Positions 7,803 through 14,962 of a DNA stretch of 64,000 bases are shown here, piece by piece. Source of the stretch: Variovorax sp. ZS18.2.2 (GTDB lineage Bacteria > Pseudomonadota > Gammaproteobacteria > Burkholderiales > Burkholderiaceae_C); assembly GCF_024701975.1 (NCBI RefSeq), contig NZ_JANLNM010000008.1, positions 1 to 64,000 on the forward strand. The letters run 5' to 3'. A program made the translations under genes and the position numbers. Position 1 is the stretch's first letter; each line of letters begins with the position of its first letter. The notes below the pieces were generated by a model. It saw only the letters and a list, made by a program, of their open reading frames with translations, was not told the origin of the DNA and searched no databases.

Positions 7803-7811
7803 ATTGTAGCA
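7803..7811 (-). promoter_or_regulatory. Extended -10 promoter (TGCTACAAT)
   Basis: On the minus strand TGC-TACAAT forms an extended -10 element; no good -35 is present. It points toward the small protein gene at 7582, leaving a leader of about 210 bases. Confidence 0.4.
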
Positions 7812-8088
7812 CAAAAACAACAAATACCGAGCGAGGTACGCCCCCTCCATCGGAAAGAAAACTCCTGTTTTGGCGGCTTTTGGTGCGCCACGCGCGGTAG
7901 CCCTGGCAAGGGTGCTAACGCGGCCCTTGGCGACCGAGAAAGCCTGCTAGCCACGCGGCAACCAGGGCTTGGCTTGCCCAGCAAAGGCCACGGCCAACCA
8001 TTGCCGCCCACCGCACCAGGGCAAACCAAAACATGGGCAAAACCATGGCACGTGGCCCACCAACCAGCGCTGCAAGCCCCGCGCCCAG

Positions 8089-8125
8089 CAAAAAGCCCCA
8101 GTAACAAGGGCTGCTACTGGGGCTT
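8089..8125 (-). terminator. Terminator of tRNA-Ser
   Basis: AAGCCCCAGTA (8093-8103) pairs perfectly with TACTGGGGCTT (8115-8125), followed on the minus strand by a T-run at 8094-8090. It begins six bases after the tRNA 3' end. Confidence 0.85.
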
Positions 8126-8130
8126 GAGTT

Positions 8131-8218
8131 TGGCGGAGAGTGTGAGATTCGAACTCACGGACGATTTCTCGTCGGCAGTTTTCAAGACTGCTGGTTTAAA
8201 CCACTCACCCAACTCTCC
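8131..8218 (-). tRNA. tRNA-Ser (TGA)
   Basis: Class II tRNA of 88 bases with encoded CCA. The acceptor GGAGAGT pairs with ACTCTCC and the discriminator is G. The anticodon loop CTTGAAA gives TGA. A long variable arm (GACGAGAAATCGTC) is typical of tRNA-Ser, and the T-loop GTTCGAATC is intact. A TAAAAT -10-like hexamer lies just upstream at 8229-8234. The accessory patch at 4.3-8.1 kb begins at its 3' side, a common integration position, but I found no second copy of the tRNA end. Confidence 0.96.
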
Positions 8219-8250
8219 GGAACCGTAGATTTTATGCCGACGGCGATGCC

Positions 8251-9513
8251 TCAATCTCCGTCCGGCAAGAACAGCGTCTGCAGATCGCTCAAGAAATCCA
8301 GCCCGCGCTCGGTCGGCCACACCCGGAACAGGTCACGCGCCACAAGCCCCTTGCGCTCGGCCTCTTCCAGCCCGCGCTGGATCGACGTCATCGCCAGCCC
8401 CGTGCGCTCGCTGAACTGCGGCAGCGTGAACCCCGCCTTCAACCGCAGCGCATTGAGCATGAACTCGAACGGCAGATCCGCCAGCGACACCTCGTCGCTC
8501 TGCGACACGGCCGCGCCGGCGCGCGCGTTCTCCATGTACAGCCGCGGCTCGCGATAGCGCACCTGCCGCACGATGCGGTGCGCAAAGCTCAGCTTGCTGT
8601 GCGCGCCGGCGCCGATGCCCAGGTAATCGCCGAACTGCCAGTAGTTGAGGTTGTGCGCGCACTGGTGCCCCTCGCGCGCATAGGCCGACACCTCGTAGCG
8701 CGACATGCCGCGCTCGCCAGTCCGCTCGGTGATGCGGTCGAGCATCGCGTAGGCGATGTCGTCTTCGGGCAGCGTCGGCGGAAACTTCGCGAACCAGGTG
8801 TTGGGCTCGATGGTGAGGTGATAGACCGAAATGTGCGGCGGCGCGAGCGCCAGCGCCTGCGACAGGTCGGCCTCCAGGTGCTCGAGCGTCTGGCCGGGGA
8901 GCGCATACATCAGGTCGAGGTTGAAGGTGTCGAAGGCGCTCGCGGCCTCCTCCACCGCGGCGATGGCCTGCGCGCGATCGTGCACGCGGCCGAGCGCGAT
9001 GAGGTGCTCGTCGTTGAAGCTCTGCACGCCCACCGACAGTCGCGTGACGCCCGCCGAGCGGTACGCGCGGAAGCGGTTGCGCTCGAAGGTGCCAGGGTTC
9101 GCCTCGAGCGTGATTTCGCAATCGGGCGCGAGCTTCAGGCGCGCGCGCACGTCGCCGAGCAGGCGGTCGATGGCCTGCGGCGAGAACAGGCTGGGCGTGC
9201 CGCCGCCGATGAAGATGGTGTGGACGGTGCGGCCCCAGATCAGCGGCAGCGCGGCGTCAAGGTCGGCCACCAGCGCATCGATGTACGCCGCCTCGGGAAT
9301 GCCCTCCGCATCGGCCGCGCTCGTCGCGCGCCATTCGTGCGAATTGAAGTCGCAGTACGGGCACTTGCGCAGGCACCACGGCAGGTGGATGTAGAGCGAG
9401 AGCGGCGGCAGCGCCGAGAGCTGCAGCGGGCCGGGCCGCATCCAGTGCAGCACGTCGTTGGCCTGCGGCGCACCCGTGGGTTGCGCCGGCTGGATCGGGA
9501 AGACAGTGGCCAT
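8251..9513 (-). CDS. hemW: Radical SAM haem chaperone HemW
   Basis: A 420-residue radical SAM protein of the HemN-like family that delivers haem to respiratory enzymes; often misnamed oxygen-independent coproporphyrinogen III oxidase. The iron-sulfur motif is CLRKCPYC (C-X3-C-X2-C) near residue 47, after YIHLPW. IFIGGGTPS, ITLEANPGTF and SVGVQSFND are the classical SAM-binding segments, and FEFMLNALRL with the following winged-helix-like part forms the HemW C-terminus. ATG at 9513. It is last in the minus-strand string kinase-PP2C-rph-rdgB-hemW and lies 7 bp after rdgB, so it is probably co-transcribed. Confidence 0.95.
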   Translation of the reverse strand: MATVFPIQPAQPTGAPQANDVLHWMRPGPLQLSALPPLSLYIHLPWCLRKCPYCDFNSHEWRATSAADAEGIPEAAYIDALVADLDAALPLIWGRTVHTIFIGGGTPSLFSPQAIDRLLGDVRARLKLAPDCEITLEANPGTFERNRFRAYRSAGVTRLSVGVQSFNDEHLIALGRVHDRAQAIAAVEEAASAFDTFNLDLMYALPGQTLEHLEADLSQALALAPPHISVYHLTIEPNTWFAKFPPTLPEDDIAYAMLDRITERTGERGMSRYEVSAYAREGHQCAHNLNYWQFGDYLGIGAGAHSKLSFAHRIVRQVRYREPRLYMENARAGAAVSQSDEVSLADLPFEFMLNALRLKAGFTLPQFSERTGLAMTSIQRGLEEAERKGLVARDLFRVWPTERGLDFLSDLQTLFLPDGD

Positions 9514-9520
9514 CGGCGGC

Positions 9521-10120
9521 CTACAGCCAGCGCTCGCGCATCAACGCGAGCATCGCCTGTGCCGCGCGGCCGCGGTGGCTGTTGGCGTTCTTGACCTCGG
9601 GCGTGAGCTGCGCAAAGGTCTTGCCGAAGGCGGGCAGGAACATCACCGGGTCGAAGCCGAAGCCGTTGTCGCCGATGGGTGCCAGCGCGATCTCGCCGAC
9701 CACGCGGCCGACGGCGATGAGCGGCTCGGGGTCGTCGTGGCTGCGCAGCGCGACCAGCGTGCTGACGAGCGCCGCGCGGCGGTTGACGACACCATCGAGC
9801 TGTTCGAGCAGCGCCTTGACGTTGTTCGCATCGCCCTTGGCGTAGCCGAATTGCGTGGCGTAGTACGCGGTGTCGACGCCCGGCAGGCCGCCGAAGGCAT
9901 CGACGCAGAGGCCCGCGTCGTCGGCGATGGCCGGCAGGCCGGTGGCGGCGCTGGCGTGCCGTGCCTTGGTGAGCGCGTTCTCGACGAAGGTGCGAAAGGG
10001 TTCTTCAGCCTCGCCCACGCCCAGCGCCGACTGCGGCACCAGGGTGACGGACAACGCCGCGAACAGTTGCTGAAGTTCGGCGAGCTTGCCTGCGTTGTTG
10101 GAGGCCAGGACCAGTTTCAT
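9521..10120 (-). CDS. rdgB: Non-canonical purine NTP pyrophosphatase (RdgB/HAM1)
   Basis: A 199-residue enzyme that hydrolyses dITP, ITP and XTP to monophosphates, keeping deaminated purines out of DNA and RNA. The N-terminal KLVLASNNAGKLAELQQL is the family hallmark. AIADDAGLCVDAFGG gives the catalytic Asp region, GFGFDPVMF binds the base and metal, and NSHRGRAAQ closes the active site. ATG at 10120, family-typical length. It sits between rph and hemW in one minus-strand transcription unit, an arrangement common in proteobacteria. Confidence 0.96.
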   Translation of the reverse strand: MKLVLASNNAGKLAELQQLFAALSVTLVPQSALGVGEAEEPFRTFVENALTKARHASAATGLPAIADDAGLCVDAFGGLPGVDTAYYATQFGYAKGDANNVKALLEQLDGVVNRRAALVSTLVALRSHDDPEPLIAVGRVVGEIALAPIGDNGFGFDPVMFLPAFGKTFAQLTPEVKNANSHRGRAAQAMLALMRERWL

Positions 10121-10177
10121 GGATCGATCAAAGTGGCTGTGACGCCCGGCTGGCAGGCATCAGTAGCTGGGAGGATT

Positions 10178-10918
10178 TCAGTTCGAGGGGTTCGAGAGCA
10201 GGGCCTGCTTCTGCAGGGTGACGAGCTCGCCAATGCCCTTCTCGGCCAGGCCGAGCAGCAGGTTCATTTCTTCGCGCGTGAAGGCCACGCCTTCGGCCGT
10301 GCCCTGCACTTCGACAAAGTGGCCGGCGCCGGTCATGACGACGTTCATGTCGGTGTCGCAGCTCGAGTCTTCCGTGTATTCGAGGTCCAGCAGCGGCGTG
10401 CCGCCGACGATGCCCACCGAGATGGCGGCCACGTGGCCCTTGATCGGCGATGCGGCCAGGGTGCCTGCGGCGATCAGCTTGTTGACCGCGTCCTGCGCGG
10501 CGACGAAAGCGCCGGTGATGGCCGCAGTGCGGGTGCCGCCATCGGCCTGCAGCACGTCGCAGTCGAGGTGGATGGTGCGCTCGCCGAGCGCGGCCAGGTC
10601 GAACACCGCGCGCATCGAGCGGCCGATGAGGCGCTGGATTTCCTGCGTGCGGCCGGTCTGCTTGCCCTTGGCGGCTTCGCGGCTGCTGCGGGTGTGCGTG
10701 GCGCGCGGCAGCATGCCGTATTCGGCCGTGACCCAGCCTTCGCCGCTGCCCTTCTTGTGCGGGGGCACGCGCTCTTCGACCGAGGCGGTGCAGAGCACGC
10801 GGGTCTGGCCGAACTCGATGAGCACCGAGCCCTCGGCGTGGATGGTGAAGCCGCGGGTCATGCGAACGGGGCGCAGCTGGTCGGCGGCACGGCCGCCGCT
10901 TCGGGTGAAAGCAGTCAT
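10178..10918 (-). CDS. rph: Ribonuclease PH
   Basis: A 246-residue phosphorolytic 3'-5' exoribonuclease that trims tRNA precursors. RSGGRAADQLRPV at the start, GWVTAEYGMLPRATHTR in the middle, and the phosphate-binding and catalytic segments TIHLDCDVLQADGGTRTAAI and DLEYTEDSSCDTDMNVV are intact. I choose ATG at 10918 because the conserved sequence begins there; the longer frame to 11041 runs into a dispersed repeat. The upstream gap to PP2C holds that repeat (10974-11064), so the kinase-PP2C pair may be partly uncoupled from rph. Confidence 0.96.
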   Translation of the reverse strand: MTAFTRSGGRAADQLRPVRMTRGFTIHAEGSVLIEFGQTRVLCTASVEERVPPHKKGSGEGWVTAEYGMLPRATHTRSSREAAKGKQTGRTQEIQRLIGRSMRAVFDLAALGERTIHLDCDVLQADGGTRTAAITGAFVAAQDAVNKLIAAGTLAASPIKGHVAAISVGIVGGTPLLDLEYTEDSSCDTDMNVVMTGAGHFVEVQGTAEGVAFTREEMNLLLGLAEKGIGELVTLQKQALLSNPSN

Positions 10919-10973
10919 TGTTGAAACTCGAAAAGGAAAAAAGGCCAGCCGCTCTTCAACGGCATGTTCGGGG

Positions 10974-11064
10974 AACACCGCGGAACCGGCTTTGCCGGGC
11001 CGCTGGTGTTGCCCCCTGGAAGGGGGTTGGCGCAGCGACACGAAGTGCGCGAAGACTGGGGGTC
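10974..11064. repeat. Dispersed intergenic repeat, copy 1
   Basis: About 91 bp nearly the same as 54797-54886. The first 43 bases and a later block (GCGACACGAAGTGCGCGAAG) are identical; only the middle differs. It contains self-complementary pieces (CCGGCTTTGCCGG; CCCCCTGGAAGGGGG). Both copies have the same orientation and end 2-4 bases from the stop codon of a minus-strand gene, here PP2C, so they would be transcribed as a structured 3' end. Confidence 0.85.
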
Positions 11065-11066
11065 AT

Positions 11067-11972
11067 CTAGCTTTTGCGCGCGGCGGAACGGCGAATGGCT
11101 TCGTTGATCTCGGCGATGGAGCGCTCGATGGCGTCTTCGTCCATGTCTTCGATCTCGCCGTCCGAGGGCATGCCGGCCTGGATGGTCGAGGCGAACACGC
11201 CGTCGTCGATCGTTTCGGTGGAAATGCCGCGGTCTTCGCCGGGCGTCTCGGACATCTCCCACTCGAGCGCGATGAGTGTCACGTTGTCGCTGTGGGCGCC
11301 GCCCTTGCGCAGCGCCATCTCGGCGAGGTCGGGGGCCGCATCGGACACGGGCTTGCCGGAGGAGAGCGTGTGGACGATGAGCGCATCGTCGAGCACGCCC
11401 CACACGCCGTCGGAGCACAGCATGATGCGGTCGCCGCGCTGCAGTTGCAGCGGAGGCGAGATATCGAACAGCGGCGTGGTCGGCGAGCCGAGGCAGGTCA
11501 GCAGCAGGTTGCGGTTGACCGGCATGTCCGAGCCGTGGGGCTTGGGGCGCTCAGCGTGCGAATGGTCGCGCGTGCGGGTCAGCAGGCGGCCGTCGCGCAC
11601 GACGTACAGGCGCGAATCGCCGCAGTGCATCCAGGTGGCCGCCGTGCCCTGAAGCAGCGCCGCGACGACGGTGGTGCGGGGCGTGTCGAGCATGGCCTTG
11701 TGGCTCGCGTACCGCATGATCTGCTGGTGCGCGGCCATGGCCGATTCGGCCAGGAAACCCTTCACGTCCTTCACGGTCGGTCGTGCCTCGCGCTGGTAGA
11801 GCGCGGCGATGGTCTGCAGGGCCAGCTGGGCCGCCACTTCGCCTTCGGGATGACCGCCCATGCCGTCGGCCAGCACGAACAGGCCCGACTCCCGCGTGTA
11901 GCAATAGCCCATGCGGTCTTCGTTCTTGAGACGTCCGCCTTTGCGGCTGACCTGGAAGACAGAGAATTTCAT
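11067..11972 (-). CDS. PP2C-family serine/threonine phosphatase
   Basis: A 301-residue metal-dependent (PPM) protein phosphatase. Metal and phosphate motifs are present in order: NEDRMG near residue 17, VLADGMGGHPEG near 34, HCGDSRLYVV, LCSDGVWGVLDD and HSDNVTLIALEW. A charged C-terminal tail of about 60 residues follows the catalytic domain. It starts 4 bp after the stop of the adjacent kinase, so the two are co-translated and probably act on the same substrates. The targets are unknown; no FHA-domain or secretion genes are adjacent. A dispersed repeat follows the stop. Confidence 0.93.
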   Translation of the reverse strand: MKFSVFQVSRKGGRLKNEDRMGYCYTRESGLFVLADGMGGHPEGEVAAQLALQTIAALYQREARPTVKDVKGFLAESAMAAHQQIMRYASHKAMLDTPRTTVVAALLQGTAATWMHCGDSRLYVVRDGRLLTRTRDHSHAERPKPHGSDMPVNRNLLLTCLGSPTTPLFDISPPLQLQRGDRIMLCSDGVWGVLDDALIVHTLSSGKPVSDAAPDLAEMALRKGGAHSDNVTLIALEWEMSETPGEDRGISTETIDDGVFASTIQAGMPSDGEIEDMDEDAIERSIAEINEAIRRSAARKS

Positions 11973-11976
11973 GTCG

Positions 11977-12984
11977 TCATGCGGGGCGGGTGGTGGGGGC
12001 CGCAGCCCGGGGCAGACTCTTCTTGTCGAAGGAGCGGATGTTGTCGATCGACAGCCGCACCTTCTCGCCGACGGTGAGCTTGGTGTAGCGGCGCTCGCCT
12101 TCTCGGCTCAATTCCTTCTGTAGCGCGAACACCGACTGGGGGCGCGAGAGCGGATCGAGCGACATGCACCACTCGACCACCTCGATCAGGTTGTCGGAAT
12201 ACACGCCGCGAAGGCGCGAGAGCGACAGGCTCAGGCGGTCCTTCTCGATGCGGCGCGGCGCGTCGTTGGGCGGGTAGCCCTGCATGCAGGCGTAGATACA
12301 GGCGCCGATGGCGTAGATGTCGGTCCAGGGGCCCATCGACGAATCACGCCGGTACATCTCGGGGGCGGCAAAGCCCGGCGTGTACATGGGGCGGATGAAG
12401 ATGCCTTCCTTGCTGAGCACTTCGCGCGCGGCGCCGAAGTCGATCAGCACGGCGCGGTCGTCGTCGGTGACGAAGATGTTGGCCGGCTTGATGTCCAGGT
12501 GCAGCATCTTGTACTGGTGCACGATGCGCAGGCCGCGCAGGATCTCGTCGAAGAGGGAGCGGATGGTCGATTCGCGGAAGACCTTCTGGCGCTTGAGATC
12601 GCGCGCGGTGACCACGAAGTCCTGCAGGGTCGCGCCCTCCAGGTAGTTCATGACCATGTAGACGGTCTCGTTCTCGCGGAAGAAATTGAGCACGCTCACC
12701 ACCGAGGCGTGCGAGATCTGCGCGAGGGAGCGGCCTTCTTCAAAGAAGCTTTTGAGCCCCAGCCGGTAGAGGGACAGTTTTTCGGGCGGCACCTGCGGAT
12801 GCAACTCGCCGGGCCCGCGAGTGGCCAGCGAGGAAGGCAGGTATTCCTTGATGGCCACCTGCTGTCCGTTGGGGTCGATGGCGAGATAGACAACGCCAAA
12901 ACCACCCGCCGAAAGCCGGCGAACAACGCGGTAACCGCCAATGACCGTATCGGGCAACAGGGGCGAAGGCTTGACCTTTGACAT
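11977..12984 (-). CDS. Serine/threonine protein kinase (non-RD)
   Basis: A 335-residue eukaryotic-like kinase with the domain at about 18-290. The glycine loop is RRLSAGGFGVVY, the catalytic lysine is K46 (VAIKEYLP), and the catalytic loop reads HLDIKPANI (162-170) with Leu replacing the usual Arg of HRD. DFGAARE (182-188) and FAAPEM are present. There is no transmembrane or sensor segment. A missing HRD Arg usually means activity without activation-loop phosphorylation. ATG at 12984 is taken because the longer GTG form lacks support and would run toward the divergent yicC. It is paired with the PP2C gene 4 bp downstream. Confidence 0.92.
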   Translation of the reverse strand: MSKVKPSPLLPDTVIGGYRVVRRLSAGGFGVVYLAIDPNGQQVAIKEYLPSSLATRGPGELHPQVPPEKLSLYRLGLKSFFEEGRSLAQISHASVVSVLNFFRENETVYMVMNYLEGATLQDFVVTARDLKRQKVFRESTIRSLFDEILRGLRIVHQYKMLHLDIKPANIFVTDDDRAVLIDFGAAREVLSKEGIFIRPMYTPGFAAPEMYRRDSSMGPWTDIYAIGACIYACMQGYPPNDAPRRIEKDRLSLSLSRLRGVYSDNLIEVVEWCMSLDPLSRPQSVFALQKELSREGERRYTKLTVGEKVRLSIDNIRSFDKKSLPRAAAPTTRPA

Positions 12985-13075
12985 AATCCGGGAGTTTCGC
13001 CCGAAGGCGATGGTGCGGCAAGCGAACGCTGTACCGACGCCTCGGTGCATGCAAGCAAAACCACAGTGAGGCGCA

Positions 13076-13999
13076 ATGCCAGTTTACAGCATGACCGGCT
13101 ACGCCAGCGGCCAGAACGGGTCCGCAGGCAGCCACTCCGAAGCCGAAGCACGGCCTCCCGCCGCAGGTCGACTCGGGGTCGAAATCCGCTCGGTCAACAG
13201 CCGCTTCCTCGACCTCACCTTCAAGTTGCCGGAGGAGCTGCGCCAGCATGAGACGGCGCTGCGCGAGTTGCTCACGGGCAAGCTCAAGCGCGGCAAGGTC
13301 GAGGTGCGCGCGGCCATCGAAAACACCGCCCAGGCGGGTGTCGTCGAGCCGTCCGTCAAGCTGCTCCAGCGGCTCAACGGGGTGCAGGACGGCATCAAGG
13401 CCTGGCTCCCTGGGGCGCGAGAACTGAGCGTGGCCGACGTGATCCGCCTCGCCGGTGGCGACGGCACCACCCGCGGCGACTGGGGCCCCGACCTACTCGA
13501 CGTGGCCGGCAAGGCGCTCGAGGCGCTGATGTCGGCCCGCCAGCGCGAAGGCGCCCGGCTCGCCAAGATGCTCGAGGCGCACCTCAACCAACTGCGCACC
13601 CTGGTGCAGCAGGCCGGCCCGCTGGTGCCCCAGCTGGTCGAACAGCAGCGCAACCGCTTCCTGGAGCGCTGGCAGGAAGCCATGGGCCTGACCGCCGGCA
13701 CGGGCGGCACGCTGCCCGAAGCCGCCCAGGACCGCGCGCTGACCGAAGCCACCGCCTTCGCGATCCGCATCGACGTGGCGGAAGAGCTCACCCGGCTGAA
13801 CTCGCACCTCGACGAGATCGAGCGGCTGCTCAAGAAGGGCGGCGAGATCGGCAAGCGCCTGGACTTCCTCATCCAGGAACTGCACCGCGAGGCCAACACT
13901 CTGGGCTCCAAGTCGGCAGCCCTGGAGCTCACGCGCATCGGCGTGGACATGAAGGTGCTGATCGAGCAGATGCGCGAACAGGTCCAGAACATCGAATGA
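13076..13999 (+). CDS. yicC: YicC-family endoribonuclease
   Basis: A 307-residue protein of the YicC/YloC family, shown in other bacteria to be an RNA endonuclease affecting small-RNA stability. The N-terminal SMTGYASGQ and VEIRSVNSRFLDLTFKLPEEL and the C-terminal GKRLDFLIQELHREANTLGSK, RIGVDMKVLIEQMREQVQNIE are the conserved blocks. An extra Ser/Ala-rich insert (about 14-29) splits the N-terminal block. The stop overlaps the gmk start (ATGA), so the two are translationally coupled. It is divergent from the protein kinase. Confidence 0.93.
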   Translation: MPVYSMTGYASGQNGSAGSHSEAEARPPAAGRLGVEIRSVNSRFLDLTFKLPEELRQHETALRELLTGKLKRGKVEVRAAIENTAQAGVVEPSVKLLQRLNGVQDGIKAWLPGARELSVADVIRLAGGDGTTRGDWGPDLLDVAGKALEALMSARQREGARLAKMLEAHLNQLRTLVQQAGPLVPQLVEQQRNRFLERWQEAMGLTAGTGGTLPEAAQDRALTEATAFAIRIDVAEELTRLNSHLDEIERLLKKGGEIGKRLDFLIQELHREANTLGSKSAALELTRIGVDMKVLIEQMREQVQNIE

Positions 14000-14634
14000 C
14001 GACGAGCGAAAGAATGGATTATCCCGGCAACATCTTCGTGGTGGCCGCGCCCAGCGGGGCCGGCAAATCGAGCCTGGTCAAGGCGCTCATGGAACTCGAC
14101 TCGGCGGTCCAGCCGTCGGTGTCGCACACCACGCGACCGCCGCGCGGGCAGGAAAAGCACGGCCGCGAGTACTTTTTTGCCTCGCCCCCCGAATTCGACG
14201 CCCTGATCGCGGCGGACGGCTTCGTGGAATGGGCCCATGTGCACGGCCACCGGTACGGCACCTCCAAGAAGGCCATCGAGGAGCGGATCGCCCAGGGGGC
14301 CGACGTGATCCTCGAGATCGACTTTCAGGGCGCGCTCCAGATCCGCAAGACCTTCGCCAACGCGGTGATGATCTTCATCCTGCCGCCCAGCTGGGAAGAA
14401 CTGCGCTCCCGGCTCGAACGGCGCGGCGAAGACAGTGCCTCGGTGATCGAACTGCGCCTGAAAAACGCCGCAGAAGAGATGGCCAGGGCCGGGGAATTCG
14501 ACTTCGTTATAATCAACGAGTTATTTGAGCGGGCGCTTTTTGATCTCAAGGCGATTGTCCACGCTCAGCGTCTCCGGTATTCCGCACAGCGCCGCGCACG
14601 CGCCGATACCTTTGCCGCACTGAACATCCCCTGA
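13996..14634 (+). CDS. gmk: Guanylate kinase
   Basis: A 212-residue cytoplasmic enzyme converting GMP and ATP to GDP and ADP. The P-loop is APSGAGKSSL; GMP-binding SHTTRPPRGQEKHGREYFF and FVEWAHVHGHRYGTSK follow, then VILEIDFQGALQIRKTF. ATG at 13996 overlaps the yicC stop; an internal ATG at 14014 with GAGCGAAAG before it is an alternative. Near the 3' end the codons for FVIINEL include a rare ATA that creates TATAAT, a possible internal promoter for rpoZ. Confidence 0.96.
   Translation: MTTSERMDYPGNIFVVAAPSGAGKSSLVKALMELDSAVQPSVSHTTRPPRGQEKHGREYFFASPPEFDALIAADGFVEWAHVHGHRYGTSKKAIEERIAQGADVILEIDFQGALQIRKTFANAVMIFILPPSWEELRSRLERRGEDSASVIELRLKNAAEEMARAGEFDFVIINELFERALFDLKAIVHAQRLRYSAQRRARADTFAALNIP
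14508..14513 (+). promoter_or_regulatory. Internal TATAAT in gmk, possible rpoZ promoter
   Basis: A consensus -10 hexamer within gmk is made with the rare codon ATA, 153 bases before rpoZ. No good -35 is visible, so support is limited. Confidence 0.3.
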
Positions 14635-14665
14635 TCTCCTGCTCACCGACCGAAAGATACTCATC

Positions 14666-14869
14666 ATGGCCCGCATCACCGTCGAAGATTGTCTGGTTCA
14701 GATTCCGAACCGCTTCCAGCTCGTCCTGGCCGCCACCTACCGTGCGCGCATGCTGAGCCAAGGCCACGCGCCCAAGATCGAGAGCAAGAACAAGCCCGCC
14801 GTCACGGCTCTGCGCGAAATCGCCGAAGGCAAGATCGGCATCGAAATGCTCAAGAAGGTGCCGGGCTGA
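14666..14869 (+). CDS. rpoZ: RNA polymerase omega subunit
   Basis: A 67-residue subunit that assists RNA polymerase assembly and contributes to the ppGpp binding site. MARITVEDC at the N-terminus, NRFQLVLAATYRARML and NKPAVTALREIAEGKI are the conserved omega features. It lies 31 bp after gmk and is followed by a strong terminator and then spoT. Placement beside the ppGpp synthetase/hydrolase gene is conserved in proteobacteria. Confidence 0.97.
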   Translation: MARITVEDCLVQIPNRFQLVLAATYRARMLSQGHAPKIESKNKPAVTALREIAEGKIGIEMLKKVPG

Positions 14870-14894
14870 TCTGACGCAGCCCTGCAACGAAAAG

Positions 14895-14918
14895 GCACCG
14901 CAAAGCGGTGCTTTTTTT
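14895..14918 (+). terminator. Terminator after rpoZ
   Basis: GCACCGC (14895-14901), loop AAA, GCGGTGC (14905-14911) and seven Ts. It lies 25 bases after the rpoZ stop and may reduce read-through into spoT. Confidence 0.88.
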
Positions 14919-14962
14919 ATGTCTGGACGCGTCCATGGAACGGTCACGCTAAAGTGGTAGCC

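Larger units (their letters stand above)
7583..8130. other. Non-coding stretch between small protein and tRNA-Ser
   Basis: This 548-base region has no credible gene. It contains a minus-strand extended -10 promoter, a 21-codon ORF that ends in a terminator-like hairpin, a stretch at 7970-8090 rich in repeats related to GGGCAAAACC and GCCCACCA, and the tRNA-Ser terminator. A plus-strand frame runs through it but enters the tRNA gene and is rejected. Confidence 0.55.

Noticed and set aside
7970..8090. CRISPR-like repeats
   Set aside because: Short GGGCAAAACC- and GCCCACCA-like words recur without constant repeat length or spacers; no cas gene is present.
4559..8130. Phage or integrative element with integrase and att sites
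   Set aside because: No integrase, transposase or repeated tRNA 3' end was found within the patch, so a mobile element is not annotated.
7701..8228. A 175-codon plus-strand frame
   Set aside because: It runs through the tRNA-Ser terminator and the tRNA itself, and has no ribosome site or known motif.
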